Part shown: positions 19,264-28,242 of the stretch, one piece after another
Position numbering within the stretch: position 1 is the stretch's first letter
How the letters are laid out: each line of letters opens with the position of its first letter
Assembly (NCBI RefSeq): GCF_014640555.1
Contig: NZ_BMHE01000014.1
Span: forward strand, 36,900-100,899
Direction of reading: 5' to 3'
From: Paenibacillus marchantiophytorum
GTDB lineage: Bacteria > Bacillota > Bacilli > Paenibacillales > NBRC-103111
DNA: 64,000 nt
Position numbers and translations under genes: made by a program
The notes under the pieces: generated by a model
What the model saw: only the letters and a program-made list of their open reading frames with translations
Database searches by the model: none
Told to the model about the DNA's origin: nothing

Positions 19264-19683
19264 TTATCGCATCGTTCCCGTCAGCATGGTCAGTCTTATA
19301 AAGGTAAACACCGATCCGGGCGCAATCGTTAGTTGAGCCTGCAGATCCTCCACGATTGTATCATTGATTAGCACTTTGTAAATGCCGTCCTCAAATGCTT
19401 GAAAAGCCGTCTCGGCCGCAGCCGCAACATTGACTCTCCGGTCGTCATAAGCCGCCTCGAAGCCTACCTTACCGGCTTCAGCCTGCTCCTCCAATTGACC
19501 GGGACTTAAGTAAGGAAAAATAGATTGCCCGGTGCTGCGCGCGTTAAAACGCTGCACTTGATCCGTTACAATCGCTCGAATCGCATCCCCCAGACACTGC
19601 ACATCGTCAGGCAGCGACGCCTCAATGAGTTCCAGCACCGGACGCCTTTTGCCGGCCGCTTTGACTCTGAAATAGATTTGCAC
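19264..19683 (-). CDS. Small conserved partner of the DUF4132 protein
   Basis: 139 residues if translation begins at GTG 19683, which has a strong AGGAGG seven bases upstream; an in-frame ATG at 19704 lies before that ribosome site and is disfavoured. No known domain recognised. The sequence is soluble-looking, with an acidic helix (LELIEASLPDDVQCLGDAIR) and a beta-rich C-terminus (YKVLINDTIVEDLQAQLTIA) resembling an assembly or adaptor fold. First gene of a two-gene operon with the DUF4132 giant, so it probably acts with it. Confidence 0.75.
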   Translation of the reverse strand: MQIYFRVKAAGKRRPVLELIEASLPDDVQCLGDAIRAIVTDQVQRFNARSTGQSIFPYLSPGQLEEQAEAGKVGFEAAYDDRRVNVAAAAETAFQAFEDGIYKVLINDTIVEDLQAQLTIAPGSVFTFIRLTMLTGTMR

Positions 19684-20002
19684 CCTTTCGCCTCCTGTCA
19701 GCAAAACTTTGCCACCCTTCGAGGGCAGCAGATTATGATATTAATAGTGTTGTAATATCATTGAATTTACTTTTTTTTACTTTTTATGTAAATAACTGAC
19801 GATTAACTATTCTCCCCCTAAAAGGCGATCCGAGTAGAATGCCCTTTAAAAGTGCTTATGCAACTTAAGATGCTAATTAAAAAGCCCACTGTATGAATTA
19901 ATTAAGTGTGGAGGTTCCTATAATTTTTTCAAATTTCCCACTCGTCGATCATACTTCTATAGCAATGACTTCATGGCTTATACTGGTAGAGGCTTCTGTC
20001 AT
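19684..20002. other. Promoter-side intergenic region of the DUF4132 operon
   Basis: Low G+C, about 320 bases, no coding signal. It presumably contains the operon promoter, but no convincing -35/-10 pair could be chosen. Confidence 0.35.
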
Positions 20003-20462
20003 TTATTTCGCAATTTTCTTCTCAATCAGCTTGAAATTTTTAGTATCGTTCCACATCTTTTCGAATTGATCTAAGAAGGTTTTAGCTGCTCCTTCCTCCC
20101 GGATCACAACAAGAACTTCATCGTTTGTTGTGCTTGCGGCTGTAGATTGCAATGTCTAGTGTCCCCTTGGCCGAGTTAAGAAGGTCGTTATATTGTATGT
20201 CCACACTATCAAGTTCATCTTGTAGCTTCCGAGCCTGATTAAAGAGAACCTCCATTTTTGCCAATTCAGATGAACTAATTGTTTTAGGCAGATATTGTTT
20301 TTCTTCATCGAAAGGGTTTACCGGGAGAATACGGGCAGGCTCTGTTGATGGAACCAGCATTATATGGACTGGATTAGAACTAGCGCACTAAAAACAGGGA
20401 TAGATAGCATTGAAGCTGACAGGCTAAGTAAAATCGATGCAATAATTTATTTTTTTCCTCAT
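20003..20462 (-). pseudogene. Repeat-protein / phospholipase D-like nuclease fusion, internally deleted
   Basis: The 5' part (20360-20462) aligns base by base with the signal-peptide region of the gene at 21529-22419 but has lost its frame. A repeat module follows: VNPFDEEKQYLPKTISSSEL, KMEVLFNQARKLQDELDSVD. The sequence then becomes LLNSAKGTLDIAIYS, the opening strand of a PLD-family nuclease domain, and after a junction near 20145 ends as NDEVLVVIREEGAAKTFLDQ then FEKMWNDTKN, the family C-terminus. The HKD catalytic block between them is missing and the frame changes at the junction. The intact ancestor was probably a secreted nuclease or phospholipase carrying this repeat module. Confidence 0.75.
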
Positions 20463-20750
20463 AGGTTTTTCCGCCTAATTTTGGTTTTTGTGATTACATA
20501 TCATCACCGAACACACTGACGAAAGGGCTGCGGAAAATGTTGCACATTGGTTTTAATCCCCCACCAACTGAAGCTATAATAGTGGGATAAGGAAAATTTA
20601 CCTGAGCTAAATTTCAACACGTTATTTCAAACTTGCCAATCTTCTTTTCTAATTCCTCGTACACCTTATTATCACTGGAATCTTGGAGTCAAACTATGCA
20701 AGGGATTTCACCTGATGCTCACATAACTTTTCGAGAAATACTTTCAAAAT
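20463..20750. other. Intergenic with a short C-terminal relic
   Basis: A minus-strand fragment QDSSDNKVYEELEKKIGKF (about 20630-20690) is preceded by stops. It looks like the tail of another secreted helical protein and cannot be assigned. Confidence 0.3.
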
Positions 20751-21034
20751 TTATTCAACAGGCATAATGCTCACTTTATCTTCGATTGGTAAAGCAAGAT
20801 ATTGATCTTCCTTAGGGGTAACCGGCTGAATCCGCATTTCTTCCTTAGAGCAACTGATTGAAATCGTACTTCTTTCTTAGGGGTAACCAGTTGAAATCGC
20901 ATTTCTTCCTTAGGAGCAACTGGTTGGATTTTTACTGGTTCTTTTGCTGAAACGATCGAATTGCCTGTTAGGACGAATAAAACCGAACCAACCAGCGACA
21001 TGCACAATAATCCTTTTGCCATTTCTTTTCTCAT
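20751..21034 (-). pseudogene. Small secreted Pro/Lys/Glu repeat protein, frameshifted
   Basis: ATG 21034 behind AGGGAGGAG. The signal peptide is MAKGLLCMSLVGSVLFVLTG, ending near IVSA. Then come near-identical 11-12-residue repeats: VKIQPVAPKEE, MRFQLVTPKKE, VRFQSVA. One C appears deleted in the third repeat (near 20848, GCTCTAAG where GCTCCTAAG is expected). The reading frame therefore leaves the repeat and stops at 20771. Restoring it gives KEEMRIQPVTPKEDQYLALP and IEDKVSIMPVE, ending at TAA 20751. It shares the SIMPV motif with the neighbouring repeat-protein family. Confidence 0.6.
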
Positions 21035-21432
21035 TTAAAACTCCTCCCTTTATTTTTCACAGGTTATTATTTTTCCTCATTTCACCTCTACAAACGGATC
21101 GTTCCAAAAAAAGGTTGCAAGAAATTTGACTCCCTAAAAAAATTTTCAGTAAGCTGCCGCAATTGTCAACACTTTGTTTTATGCACTGATCACCACCAAC
21201 AATAACCTACAATAACCTAATGAATCCCTTCTAAGTTTAAGTTATCCATTGGCCCAAGCAATGGTTCGATCGAAAGAAAACGTACTTTTGCCGATACTTT
21301 CCTTAAATCATCGATACGATGTATTAAGGATTCATTTTCAACACTTACACCTTGCCATACATTACTTAGCCACTCATGGTGGGATGGCAAAAAACACAGC
21401 TGTCAGCTAGTTTGTTTTAAGAATTTTTGTAG
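21035..21432. other. Intergenic, AT-rich
   Basis: About 400 bases with no gene or clear regulatory element seen. Confidence 0.3.
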
Positions 21433-21474
21433 AAAAGATCGCTCTCCATCTATACAGATGAGAAGAAGCGATCT
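21433..21474 (-). terminator. Terminator after the secreted repeat-protein gene
   Basis: AAAGATCGCT...AGCGATCTTT inverted repeat with flanking T runs on both strands, about 55 bases past the stop at 21529. Confidence 0.65.
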
Positions 21475-21528
21475 TTGTTTTTACATCACAGTTTGTTTTT
21501 TTCGAAAAAACTATATGTAACAAATACA

Positions 21529-22419
21529 TTATTTATATAAAATATTATAGTACTGATCCCACAATGGATCGGTCTGAGATGTTTTTCCATCCTTTTTGAG
21601 TTTAGCGATTTGATTGTACAATGCCTCCAATTTCTTCAAATCATCGTTGTCTAGAGAATTAGGGAAATCTTTCTTCACTTCCTGAAAAGATGGGAATTCT
21701 TCGTATTTGCCAAGAAGGTCGTTATATTGTTTGTCCAAACTATCAATTGCATCTTGCAACTTCCGAGCCTGATTAAAGAGAACCTCCATTTTTGACAGGT
21801 CAGATGAACTAATGGATTTAGGCAGATATTGTTTTTCTTCATCGAATGAGTTTATCGAGAAAATATAGGCTGGCTCTTTTGATCCATAATCTACAGTCGG
21901 AGCAGGCTCTATTGATCCATACTCGAGAATAGGGGCAGGCTCTTTTGAACTGTATGAATCCAAGATTTTATAGTATTGCTCCCACAATGGATTGGTCTGA
22001 GATGTTTTCCCCTCCTTTTTGAGTTTAGCGATTTGATTGTACAAGACCTCCAACTTCTTCAACTCGTCATTGTTTAGAATACTTGGGAAATCTTTCTTCA
22101 CTTCCTGAAAAGACGGGAATTCTTCATATTTACCAAGAAGGTCGTTATATTGTCTGTTCAAGCCATCAAGCTCATCTTGCAACTTCTGAATCTGATTAAA
22201 GAGAGCCTCCATTTTTACCAAGTCAAATGGGCTAATGGATTTAGGCAGATATTGTTTTACTTCATCGAATGGGTTTACAGGAGCAATCTGAACGGGCGCA
22301 GATGATGGAACCGGCATGATGCTGATCGGATTCGAACTAGATGCGCCAAAAGCCGGGATTGATAGCATTGAAGCTGACAGGCTGAGTACAAGCGATGCAG
22401 TAATTAATTTTTTCTTCAT
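21529..22419 (-). CDS. Secreted two-repeat helical protein of unknown function
   Basis: 296 residues from ATG 22419, chosen because GGAGG lies upstream and the protein opens with KKKLITASLVLSLSASMLSI, a signal peptide ending at PAFG. It contains two repeats of about 105-110 residues. Each has NPFDE-KQYLPKSIS, KMEALFNQIQKLQDELDGL, QYNDLLGKYEEFPSFQEVKK, then ELKKLEVLYNQIAKLKK and an LW-QYY-IL end. The linker holds short EPAPI/EPAPTVDYGS repeats. Mostly amphipathic helix, so a surface, matrix or toxin-delivery role is possible but unproven. It is the only intact member of a family whose decayed relatives lie at 12936-13330 and 20003-20462. Confidence 0.75.
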   Translation of the reverse strand: MKKKLITASLVLSLSASMLSIPAFGASSSNPISIMPVPSSAPVQIAPVNPFDEVKQYLPKSISPFDLVKMEALFNQIQKLQDELDGLNRQYNDLLGKYEEFPSFQEVKKDFPSILNNDELKKLEVLYNQIAKLKKEGKTSQTNPLWEQYYKILDSYSSKEPAPILEYGSIEPAPTVDYGSKEPAYIFSINSFDEEKQYLPKSISSSDLSKMEVLFNQARKLQDAIDSLDKQYNDLLGKYEEFPSFQEVKKDFPNSLDNDDLKKLEALYNQIAKLKKDGKTSQTDPLWDQYYNILYK

Positions 22420-22545
22420 AAGGTGTTTCCTCCATTTTTGGTTTTGGTGATTTTTGTCTTTCCTGAACATCTTAACGAGAGTGTCATGGAAAATGTTGCA
22501 TTCGACGATAATAATTTTATCGATGAGTGAAAATGAGGAAAAAAG

Positions 22546-23379
22546 GGTTTTGGTGCAACAATTAATATTGATCAAAGATATCTACGATTTCGTTGTCTGA
22601 TTATGCTGTCAAACCAAACAATTTGTTGATTAATTCAACTGAAGAAAGGACAGACGAATGAATGCATACGACCTGCCCTTTCCTTAGCATATGCATGACT
22701 TCGATTCCCGCGATTGTATATTCTGCAGTTTCAAAAGACTTGAATCCCAGCATTGGTTTTATGATTTTCTTAATAAACCGATGGTCTTGTTCAATAATGT
22801 TGTTAAGATATTTCTTTTGTCGTAGTAATGTTTTTTGTTTCATAGCATTCTCGTCCTTTAATTGCTGAACTGCGATAGGGTAAGCTGGGTTCTTATCGAC
22901 AGTGATCACGCGAGGCAATTGATTGTGTGTTGAAGTCAATGCTTTCTTGAAAAATCGTTTGGCAGCGGGAGCGTCTCGATTCTCAGACAACATGAAATCA
23001 ATCGTGTTTCCTTTTGAATCTACTGCTCTGTAAAGATATTTCCACTGTCCTTTAACTTTAATATAGGTTTCATCAGTTCGGAAGGAATCATTTGTCGGCT
23101 TTAAATAGGGACGAATTCGCTTGTCTAATTCCGGTCCAAACTCATGAACCCATCTCATGATGGTTGTATGAGCCATCCTAAGACCTCGTTCTTCCATCAT
23201 CTCCACTAGATCACGATAACTTAGGCTATATTTCAAATACCATCTTACTGTTAGCAAGATAACTTCTGATTCATACTGCTTCCACTTAAACAAATCTAAT
23301 CCCGTTTCCAACGTAATTGCCCCATCCCATGAATTCATTTCAATCATGTTATCATGTATTAGAACTTTGCACCACAACC
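22546..23379 (-). mobile_element. IS6-family insertion sequence (copy 1)
   Basis: About 834 bp. Ends are GGTTGTGGTGCAAAG (outer edge 23379) and, inverted, GGTTTTGGTGCAACA (from 22546), typical IS6 termini. One transposase gene fills it. The 8-bp flanks (22538-22545 and 23380-23387) do not match, so no target duplication remains. It sits between the repeat-protein gene and the end of the GH2 pseudogene. Confidence 0.8.
22601..23347 (-). CDS. IS6-family transposase
   Basis: 248 residues from ATG 23347. The frame is open further to 23431, but that stretch lies outside the IS end. DDE catalytic residues are in context: FRTDETYIKVKGQWKYLY (D), VITVDKNPAY (D) and NIIEQDHRFIKK (E), plus the FKWKQYESEVILLTVRWYLK N-terminus and a RWVHEFGP helix-turn-helix. 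It looks complete and potentially active. A decayed relative is at 34451-35300. Confidence 0.9.
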   Translation of the reverse strand: MIEMNSWDGAITLETGLDLFKWKQYESEVILLTVRWYLKYSLSYRDLVEMMEERGLRMAHTTIMRWVHEFGPELDKRIRPYLKPTNDSFRTDETYIKVKGQWKYLYRAVDSKGNTIDFMLSENRDAPAAKRFFKKALTSTHNQLPRVITVDKNPAYPIAVQQLKDENAMKQKTLLRQKKYLNNIIEQDHRFIKKIIKPMLGFKSFETAEYTIAGIEVMHMLRKGQVVCIHSSVLSSVELINKLFGLTA

Positions 23380-23430
23380 TTTCTGCAATCAATTGGGAGG
23401 CGTGCTGTTCGCGTAACAACGTTTCTTGCA

Positions 23431-25181
23431 CTAGGCCAAATTGATCTCCTTGATTTTAGCCATCTCGATCTTGGGTGTCCGATCCTCGTACAGCAGCCCA
23501 TTCACTTCTTGCTGTACATCGGTGACTTGCGTATAGCAGTAACCACATATATATTGGGTATTCTTAATCGCCTGCGTGATATTACGAAAACGCTCAATAA
23601 ACGCCTATACCGAGGCAACCTGATCTCCATAGCCCCAGCCGGATTCTGACTGAAACGCAATGCCACCGAACTCGCTGATGATAATTGGCTGCCCCCTATA
23701 TTCATAGCCTTGCGCCATCGCATATTTCCAATTCATGTGAGAAATTTCGTTGTTCGTAATTGCTTCCTTGTTCACGTAGCGCATTGCGAATTTGTCTCGG
23801 GACTCCTCGTAATCATGCAGAGTAATAATGTCCGAGATCGTATGCTCCCAGCCGTCATTTACGACGACTGGACGGTACGGATCGATTGCTTTCGTCAAAT
23901 GATAAACCGCTTCCGTGAAGCTCTGCTGCTTGCGGTTTGTGAATACGTTGGCAATTCCCCAGGATTCGTTGAAAGGGACCCATGTAATAATGCATGGGTG
24001 ATTGTAATGCTGCTCAACGATATCCTGCCATTCCCGTGTAAAGCGGTTTATCGCAAGATAGTTGAACTCATAGGTCGCAGCCATCTCGGACCATACCAGC
24101 AAGCCTTTAACATCGCACCAGTACAGAAAACGATCAACTTCGATTTTTTGATGCTTATGTACGCCGTTATATCCCATCGCCAGTATTTTATCAATATCTT
24201 CGATGATTGCTTCTTCCGATGGCGGAGTCAAATGGCTGTCCGTCCAATAGCCTTGATCCAGAATCAGACGTTGATAGATTTGTGAGTTATTCAGTAATAC
24301 TTTGCCTTTCTGGATAGACACTTTCCGAAGACCGAAATAAGAATGGACGCGATCGATCGCCCCATTTCCGTCGTCAAGTATGAATTCGACCTCATACAGC
24401 TTCGGATTTTGCGGATTCCAGGTTTCAATCCGCCACTCCGAAGTTTCGCTAATAAGCTCGATGGTAAGTGACAAAGCCGAACGGTCGACCGCCATCCCGG
24501 TTTCCTTTACGAGCTGCCCATCAAGCGTGATCTTCGTTGTCAAATAATAGTTTCCGTTGTGCTGAACGAACCCTTGAGGCGAAAGTCCGCCGACGCGGTA
24601 ATCGAAACGTACGGCGTTTGCATCTAGATCCGGGGTGATTTTCACCGACTGAACATATTGCTCGCTGACATATTCCAGCCATACGGTCTGCCATATTCCC
24701 GTCGTCTGAACGTACCAGCAAGCGAAGTTGTCCTTTCTCCAACGTTGCTTGCCTCGAGGCTGTGTACAATCTTCGCTATCCTCCGCTTTCACGACGAGAA
24801 GGTTATCTTCGTTCACAAGATAAGGAGTGATATCGAAGGAAAATGCCGAATAACCGCCCTCGTGACAGCCGATATAAGATCCGTTAACCCACACTTTAGC
24901 TGTGTAATCGACGGCTTGGAAATGCAGCAGCGTTCGCTTGTTGCTCTGCTCGACCGGAATCGAAAAATGACGCTGGTACCATACATTCGGATGAAAACTC
25001 GTATCTTCGATGCCGCTTGCTTTCGTCTCATAAACAAATGGCACCTGAATCGCAAGATCGGTCTCGGACTCCCCCGATTCTCGTCATCAAATCGGAAATT
25101 CCATTCTCCGTTCAAATTTTGCCAGTCCTCGCGAACGAATTGCGGTCAGGGATAATCGGGTCTGTACATTGTTAATGACAT
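23431..25181 (-). pseudogene. GH2-family glycosidase (beta-glucuronidase/beta-galactosidase type), three lesions
   Basis: ATG 25181 follows AAAGGAG. MYRPDYP is followed by an in-frame TGA, then FVREDWQNLNGEWNFRFDD. A frameshift near 25080 switches to DLAIQVPFVYETKASGIED and the rest of the protein. An in-frame TAG sits at 23605-23607, after which homology continues to the true C-terminus (RFRNITQAIKNTQYICGYC, stop 23431). The GH2 acid/base (WVPFNESWG) and nucleophile (ISEFGG) glutamates are retained. Both nonsense codons fit single C-to-T changes (CGA to TGA, CAG to TAG). Last gene of the sugar ABC operon, and an IS6 copy adjoins its end. Confidence 0.85.
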
Positions 25182-25214
25182 GGCAATTCTGCTCCTTTGC
25201 TTCTATTATATGTT

Positions 25215-26381
25215 TTAGTTCAATGAAGCCCATGCTGCGTCGATGTCTTGAATGAGATCATCTGGATCTTCCAATCCGACATAAACACGAACCACAACCT
25301 TTTCTTCAGAAGACTGATCCGGATGAATTCTATTCACCGTAATCAGACTCTCATAGCCCCCCCAGCTGACCCCGATTTTAAATAAGCGCAGTCGATTCGC
25401 GAATTCCTTCAACCTCTCGGGTGGTTCATTCGACTCGAAAGAAAATATGCTGCTGTACCCCGTTAGTTGGTGGCGCGCCAAATCGTGCTGCGGATGGAAC
25501 GGCAAACCGGGATGATTGACGCGTGTGACAAAAGGTTGGTTGCAGAGATGCATAGCAACTCGAAGACCACTGCTCTCGTGTCTTTCCATTCGGAGCGGTA
25601 GCGTACGCAGCCCTTTTATAACCGCCGCCGCCGTATGTGCCGTCATTACTCCGCCAAACAGCATATATTCCGTGCGCGATAAACGATCCATCCAACGATT
25701 GGAACCGATAACGACACCACCGATACAATCACTATGTCCGGATAAATATTTTGAAATCGAATGAATGACGAGGTCGACCCCCATATTAAGCGGCTGCTGA
25801 AAGCATGGAGTCGCCCATGTACTGTCGATAATCGTTACTGCGCCGATTTGCTTTGCCAACTCCGTGCAGGCAGGAATGTCCTGCAACTCGAACATCATCG
25901 TTGTCGGGCTTTCTAAATAGAACAGCTTTGTGTTTGGCCGTACCGCATTTCGCCAGTTTTCCGACAAGCTGCCGTACACGAATGTCGTTTCAATGCCGAA
26001 GCGCCGCAAGTATGAGCCAAGAAATTCACGTGTAGGTCCATAGGCTTGATTCACGCACACAATATGGTCGCCTTGCGCCACGATGGACATTACCGCAGCC
26101 GAAATCGCAGCCATACCGGAAGCGAAGCATTTGGCGCTCTCACCTCCTTCATATTCCGCCATTTTCTCTTCTAGATGCCGGACTGTTGGATTGTTGCCCC
26201 GCGAGTAAATGTGATATTGGCTTCCCGCATCCGCCATGGCCCTATCGAATGCTTCATGGGTTTTGAACGCAAACAGGCTGTTTTGATATAGAGGATAATT
26301 AATTGCTCCGTGATGCCTTGCATCATATTCATCTGTTGCTACAGCGGTATATAGCGACTTTCTCTTTTCTTTTACGCTCAT
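25215..26381 (-). CDS. Cys/Met-metabolism PLP-dependent enzyme (cystathionine gamma-lyase/synthase family)
   Basis: 388 residues from ATG 26381, which has GAAGGAG eight bases upstream. Family motifs: IYSRGNNPTVRHLEEKMAEY, AKCFASGMAAISAAVMSI, VIDSTWATPCFQQPL-type cofactor region, and the PLP lysine in HSISKYLSGHSDCIGG (about residue 209). Cytoplasmic, expected to cleave or form C-S bonds (cystathionine, methionine or O-acetylhomoserine). It lies directly downstream of sugar ABC genes and upstream of the GH2 remnant, an unexpected position suggesting co-regulation or simple operon capture. Exact specificity is not readable. Confidence 0.9.
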   Translation of the reverse strand: MSVKEKRKSLYTAVATDEYDARHHGAINYPLYQNSLFAFKTHEAFDRAMADAGSQYHIYSRGNNPTVRHLEEKMAEYEGGESAKCFASGMAAISAAVMSIVAQGDHIVCVNQAYGPTREFLGSYLRRFGIETTFVYGSLSENWRNAVRPNTKLFYLESPTTMMFELQDIPACTELAKQIGAVTIIDSTWATPCFQQPLNMGVDLVIHSISKYLSGHSDCIGGVVIGSNRWMDRLSRTEYMLFGGVMTAHTAAAVIKGLRTLPLRMERHESSGLRVAMHLCNQPFVTRVNHPGLPFHPQHDLARHQLTGYSSIFSFESNEPPERLKEFANRLRLFKIGVSWGGYESLITVNRIHPDQSSEEKVVVRVYVGLEDPDDLIQDIDAAWASLN

Positions 26382-26426
26382 ATGCCACACTCCTTCTCTC
26401 CATCAATGCATCATATGCACTTGAGC

Positions 26427-27266
26427 TTAACCTTTAATGCCTGTGAATGTAATTCCCTTGACAATATATTTCTGGAAGAATATAAACACGATAATAATCG
26501 GAATAGATGCATATGCATTTACGGTCATCGGCATCGTTTCGTCCTGATTGTACGAGCTCATGAAGAAAGAAATGCCGATCGGCAACGTATACAGCTCTTC
26601 CGATTGAATCGACAAAAAGGGCCACAGGAAGTCGTTCCACGTTCCCAGAAAAGAAAAAATAAACAATGCAGCCATAACAGGCTTGGACAACGGAAGAAAA
26701 ATGTTCCACCAGGTTTTAAACAGGCCGCAGCCGTCGATTTTGGCCGCATCCACCAGTTCGTTCGGAATGCCGTCATAGAACTGTCTGACAATGACGACAG
26801 CGAGAGGACCTGCCAGCGCTGGCAATATTAATGCGTAATAGGAATCCAATATTTCCAATTTGTGAGCGACCATATATAATGAAACGATTGTTGCTTCTCC
26901 CGGCAGCATCATCCCGCTAAGAATGACCCAGAACACGATTTTCTTGTAACTGAAGTCGATTCTCGACAAGGCGTAGGCAGCCAGCGACGCATTGATTATG
27001 CTAAGGATAGGCACAACCACCGAAACGAATAAACTGTTCATCGTCCATCTGACGATCGGCGCATGATCAAAAATATACTGATAGTTCTCAAAAGTGAACG
27101 GCGGCAAAAACCTTCTGCCGATCTCTCCGATCACCGACCCTTCCGGCTTGAGGGAAGTGACAACCATCCACAATATCGGAACGATATAGATGACGGCCAG
27201 ACTAAACGCTACGATATAAAGAAATAGAACGGGCAAGCTCAGCTTTCTGCTGGCATGTTCAGGCAT
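26427..27266 (-). CDS. CUT1 sugar ABC transporter permease (MalG-type)
   Basis: 279 residues with six predicted transmembrane segments. The EAA-like cytoplasmic loop is DAAKIDGCGLFKTWWNIFLP, where the ATPase docks, and the C-terminus FFQKYIVKGITFTGIKG is typical of MalG-type subunits. It lies three bases downstream of the partner permease. With it and the lipoprotein at 28243 it forms an oligosaccharide importer; the ATPase is not encoded here, as is common when a shared MsmX-type ATPase is used. Confidence 0.93.
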   Translation of the reverse strand: MPEHASRKLSLPVLFLYIVAFSLAVIYIVPILWMVVTSLKPEGSVIGEIGRRFLPPFTFENYQYIFDHAPIVRWTMNSLFVSVVVPILSIINASLAAYALSRIDFSYKKIVFWVILSGMMLPGEATIVSLYMVAHKLEILDSYYALILPALAGPLAVVIVRQFYDGIPNELVDAAKIDGCGLFKTWWNIFLPLSKPVMAALFIFSFLGTWNDFLWPFLSIQSEELYTLPIGISFFMSSYNQDETMPMTVNAYASIPIIIVFIFFQKYIVKGITFTGIKG

Positions 27267-27269
27267 GTA

Positions 27270-28178
27270 TCATTCCCCCCTATCACTTTTTCTATTGAAA
27301 AATTTAAATTGCAAGAAGGACACAACGATCAGCATGACAAAGAACATAAAAGACATGGCCGTAGATAATCCCAGCTCGTTCGATCTAAACCCGGTTTCAT
27401 AAATATATTGAATCATCGTCCTTGTTTCGTTGGCTGGTCCGCCATGCGTGACGAGAAAGACCTGACTGAACACTTTCGATGAAGCGATCACCGTCAGAAC
27501 CGTGATGAGAATCACTAAATCCCGCATCGCTGGTAAGGTGATATAAAACAATCTCTTCCAAGCGTTAGCGCCATCTATCGTTGCAGCTTCGTACTGATCA
27601 GCCGGAATGTCTTGAAGTCCGGTCAGAAACATAATCATATTAAAGCCCTGTGTCCACCACGTTGTTATCAGTACGATGGAAATCCAGGCAAGTCTCGGCT
27701 CGTCCAACCAAAATAATTCCTGCTCTTGGCCCAGTATACCGATATCACGCAATATGGTATTGAGTAGACCATCTGATCGAAGAATGAAGATCCACACAAA
27801 ACTGATGACCGAAACAGACAAAATGTTAGGCATGAAATAAACCGTTCGCAGAAATGTTCGTCCTTTAAGCTTGGCATCCAGAATGAGCGAGAGCGCAAAC
27901 GGAACCAATATAAGCAATGGAGTCGACAAAAGTACGAAGTATCCAGTATGCCCCAAAGATGCCCAGAAATCTGGGTCCTTGATAGCATAAAGGTAATTAT
28001 CCAAGCCCACAAATCCTTCTTTCCCAGCTAACGTCCACTTATGAAAACTGACATACAATCCATAGAAAATAGGTACAATCGAAAAAACAATAAAGAAAGC
28101 AAAGTAAGGGGTTAAAAAAATTGCGGCCACCCCATTATGCTTGCGCTTCCTCCTTTGATTTTGGTGCGCCATATGCAT
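27270..28178 (-). CDS. CUT1 sugar ABC transporter permease (MalF/UgpA-type)
   Basis: 302 residues. GGAGG precedes ATG 28178. Six transmembrane segments begin with IFLTPYFAFFIVFSIVPIFY, and the EAA loop is YEAATIDGANAWKRLFYITL. Pairs with the permease at 26427. A perfect 14-bp hairpin separates it from the binding-protein gene, probably lowering permease expression relative to the binding protein. Confidence 0.93.
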   Translation of the reverse strand: MHMAHQNQRRKRKHNGVAAIFLTPYFAFFIVFSIVPIFYGLYVSFHKWTLAGKEGFVGLDNYLYAIKDPDFWASLGHTGYFVLLSTPLLILVPFALSLILDAKLKGRTFLRTVYFMPNILSVSVISFVWIFILRSDGLLNTILRDIGILGQEQELFWLDEPRLAWISIVLITTWWTQGFNMIMFLTGLQDIPADQYEAATIDGANAWKRLFYITLPAMRDLVILITVLTVIASSKVFSQVFLVTHGGPANETRTMIQYIYETGFRSNELGLSTAMSFMFFVMLIVVSFLQFKFFNRKSDRGE

Positions 28179-28197
28179 AATATTCCTCCAATATCGT

Positions 28198-28230
28198 CAT
28201 GATGGAGTTACTTTATGTAACTCCATCATG
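28198..28230 (-). promoter_or_regulatory. Intercistronic hairpin between binding-protein and permease genes
   Basis: CATGATGGAGTTAC and its exact complement around the loop TTTAT, with no T-run. Placed just after the binding-protein stop, as expected of an mRNA-stabilising or attenuating stem in ABC operons. Confidence 0.7.
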
Positions 28231-28242
28231 AACTTCATTAGT

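Noticed and set aside
23710..24285. 191-codon plus-strand frame inside the GH2 pseudogene
   Set aside because: It is the complement of GH2 coding sequence with conserved catalytic motifs on the other strand.
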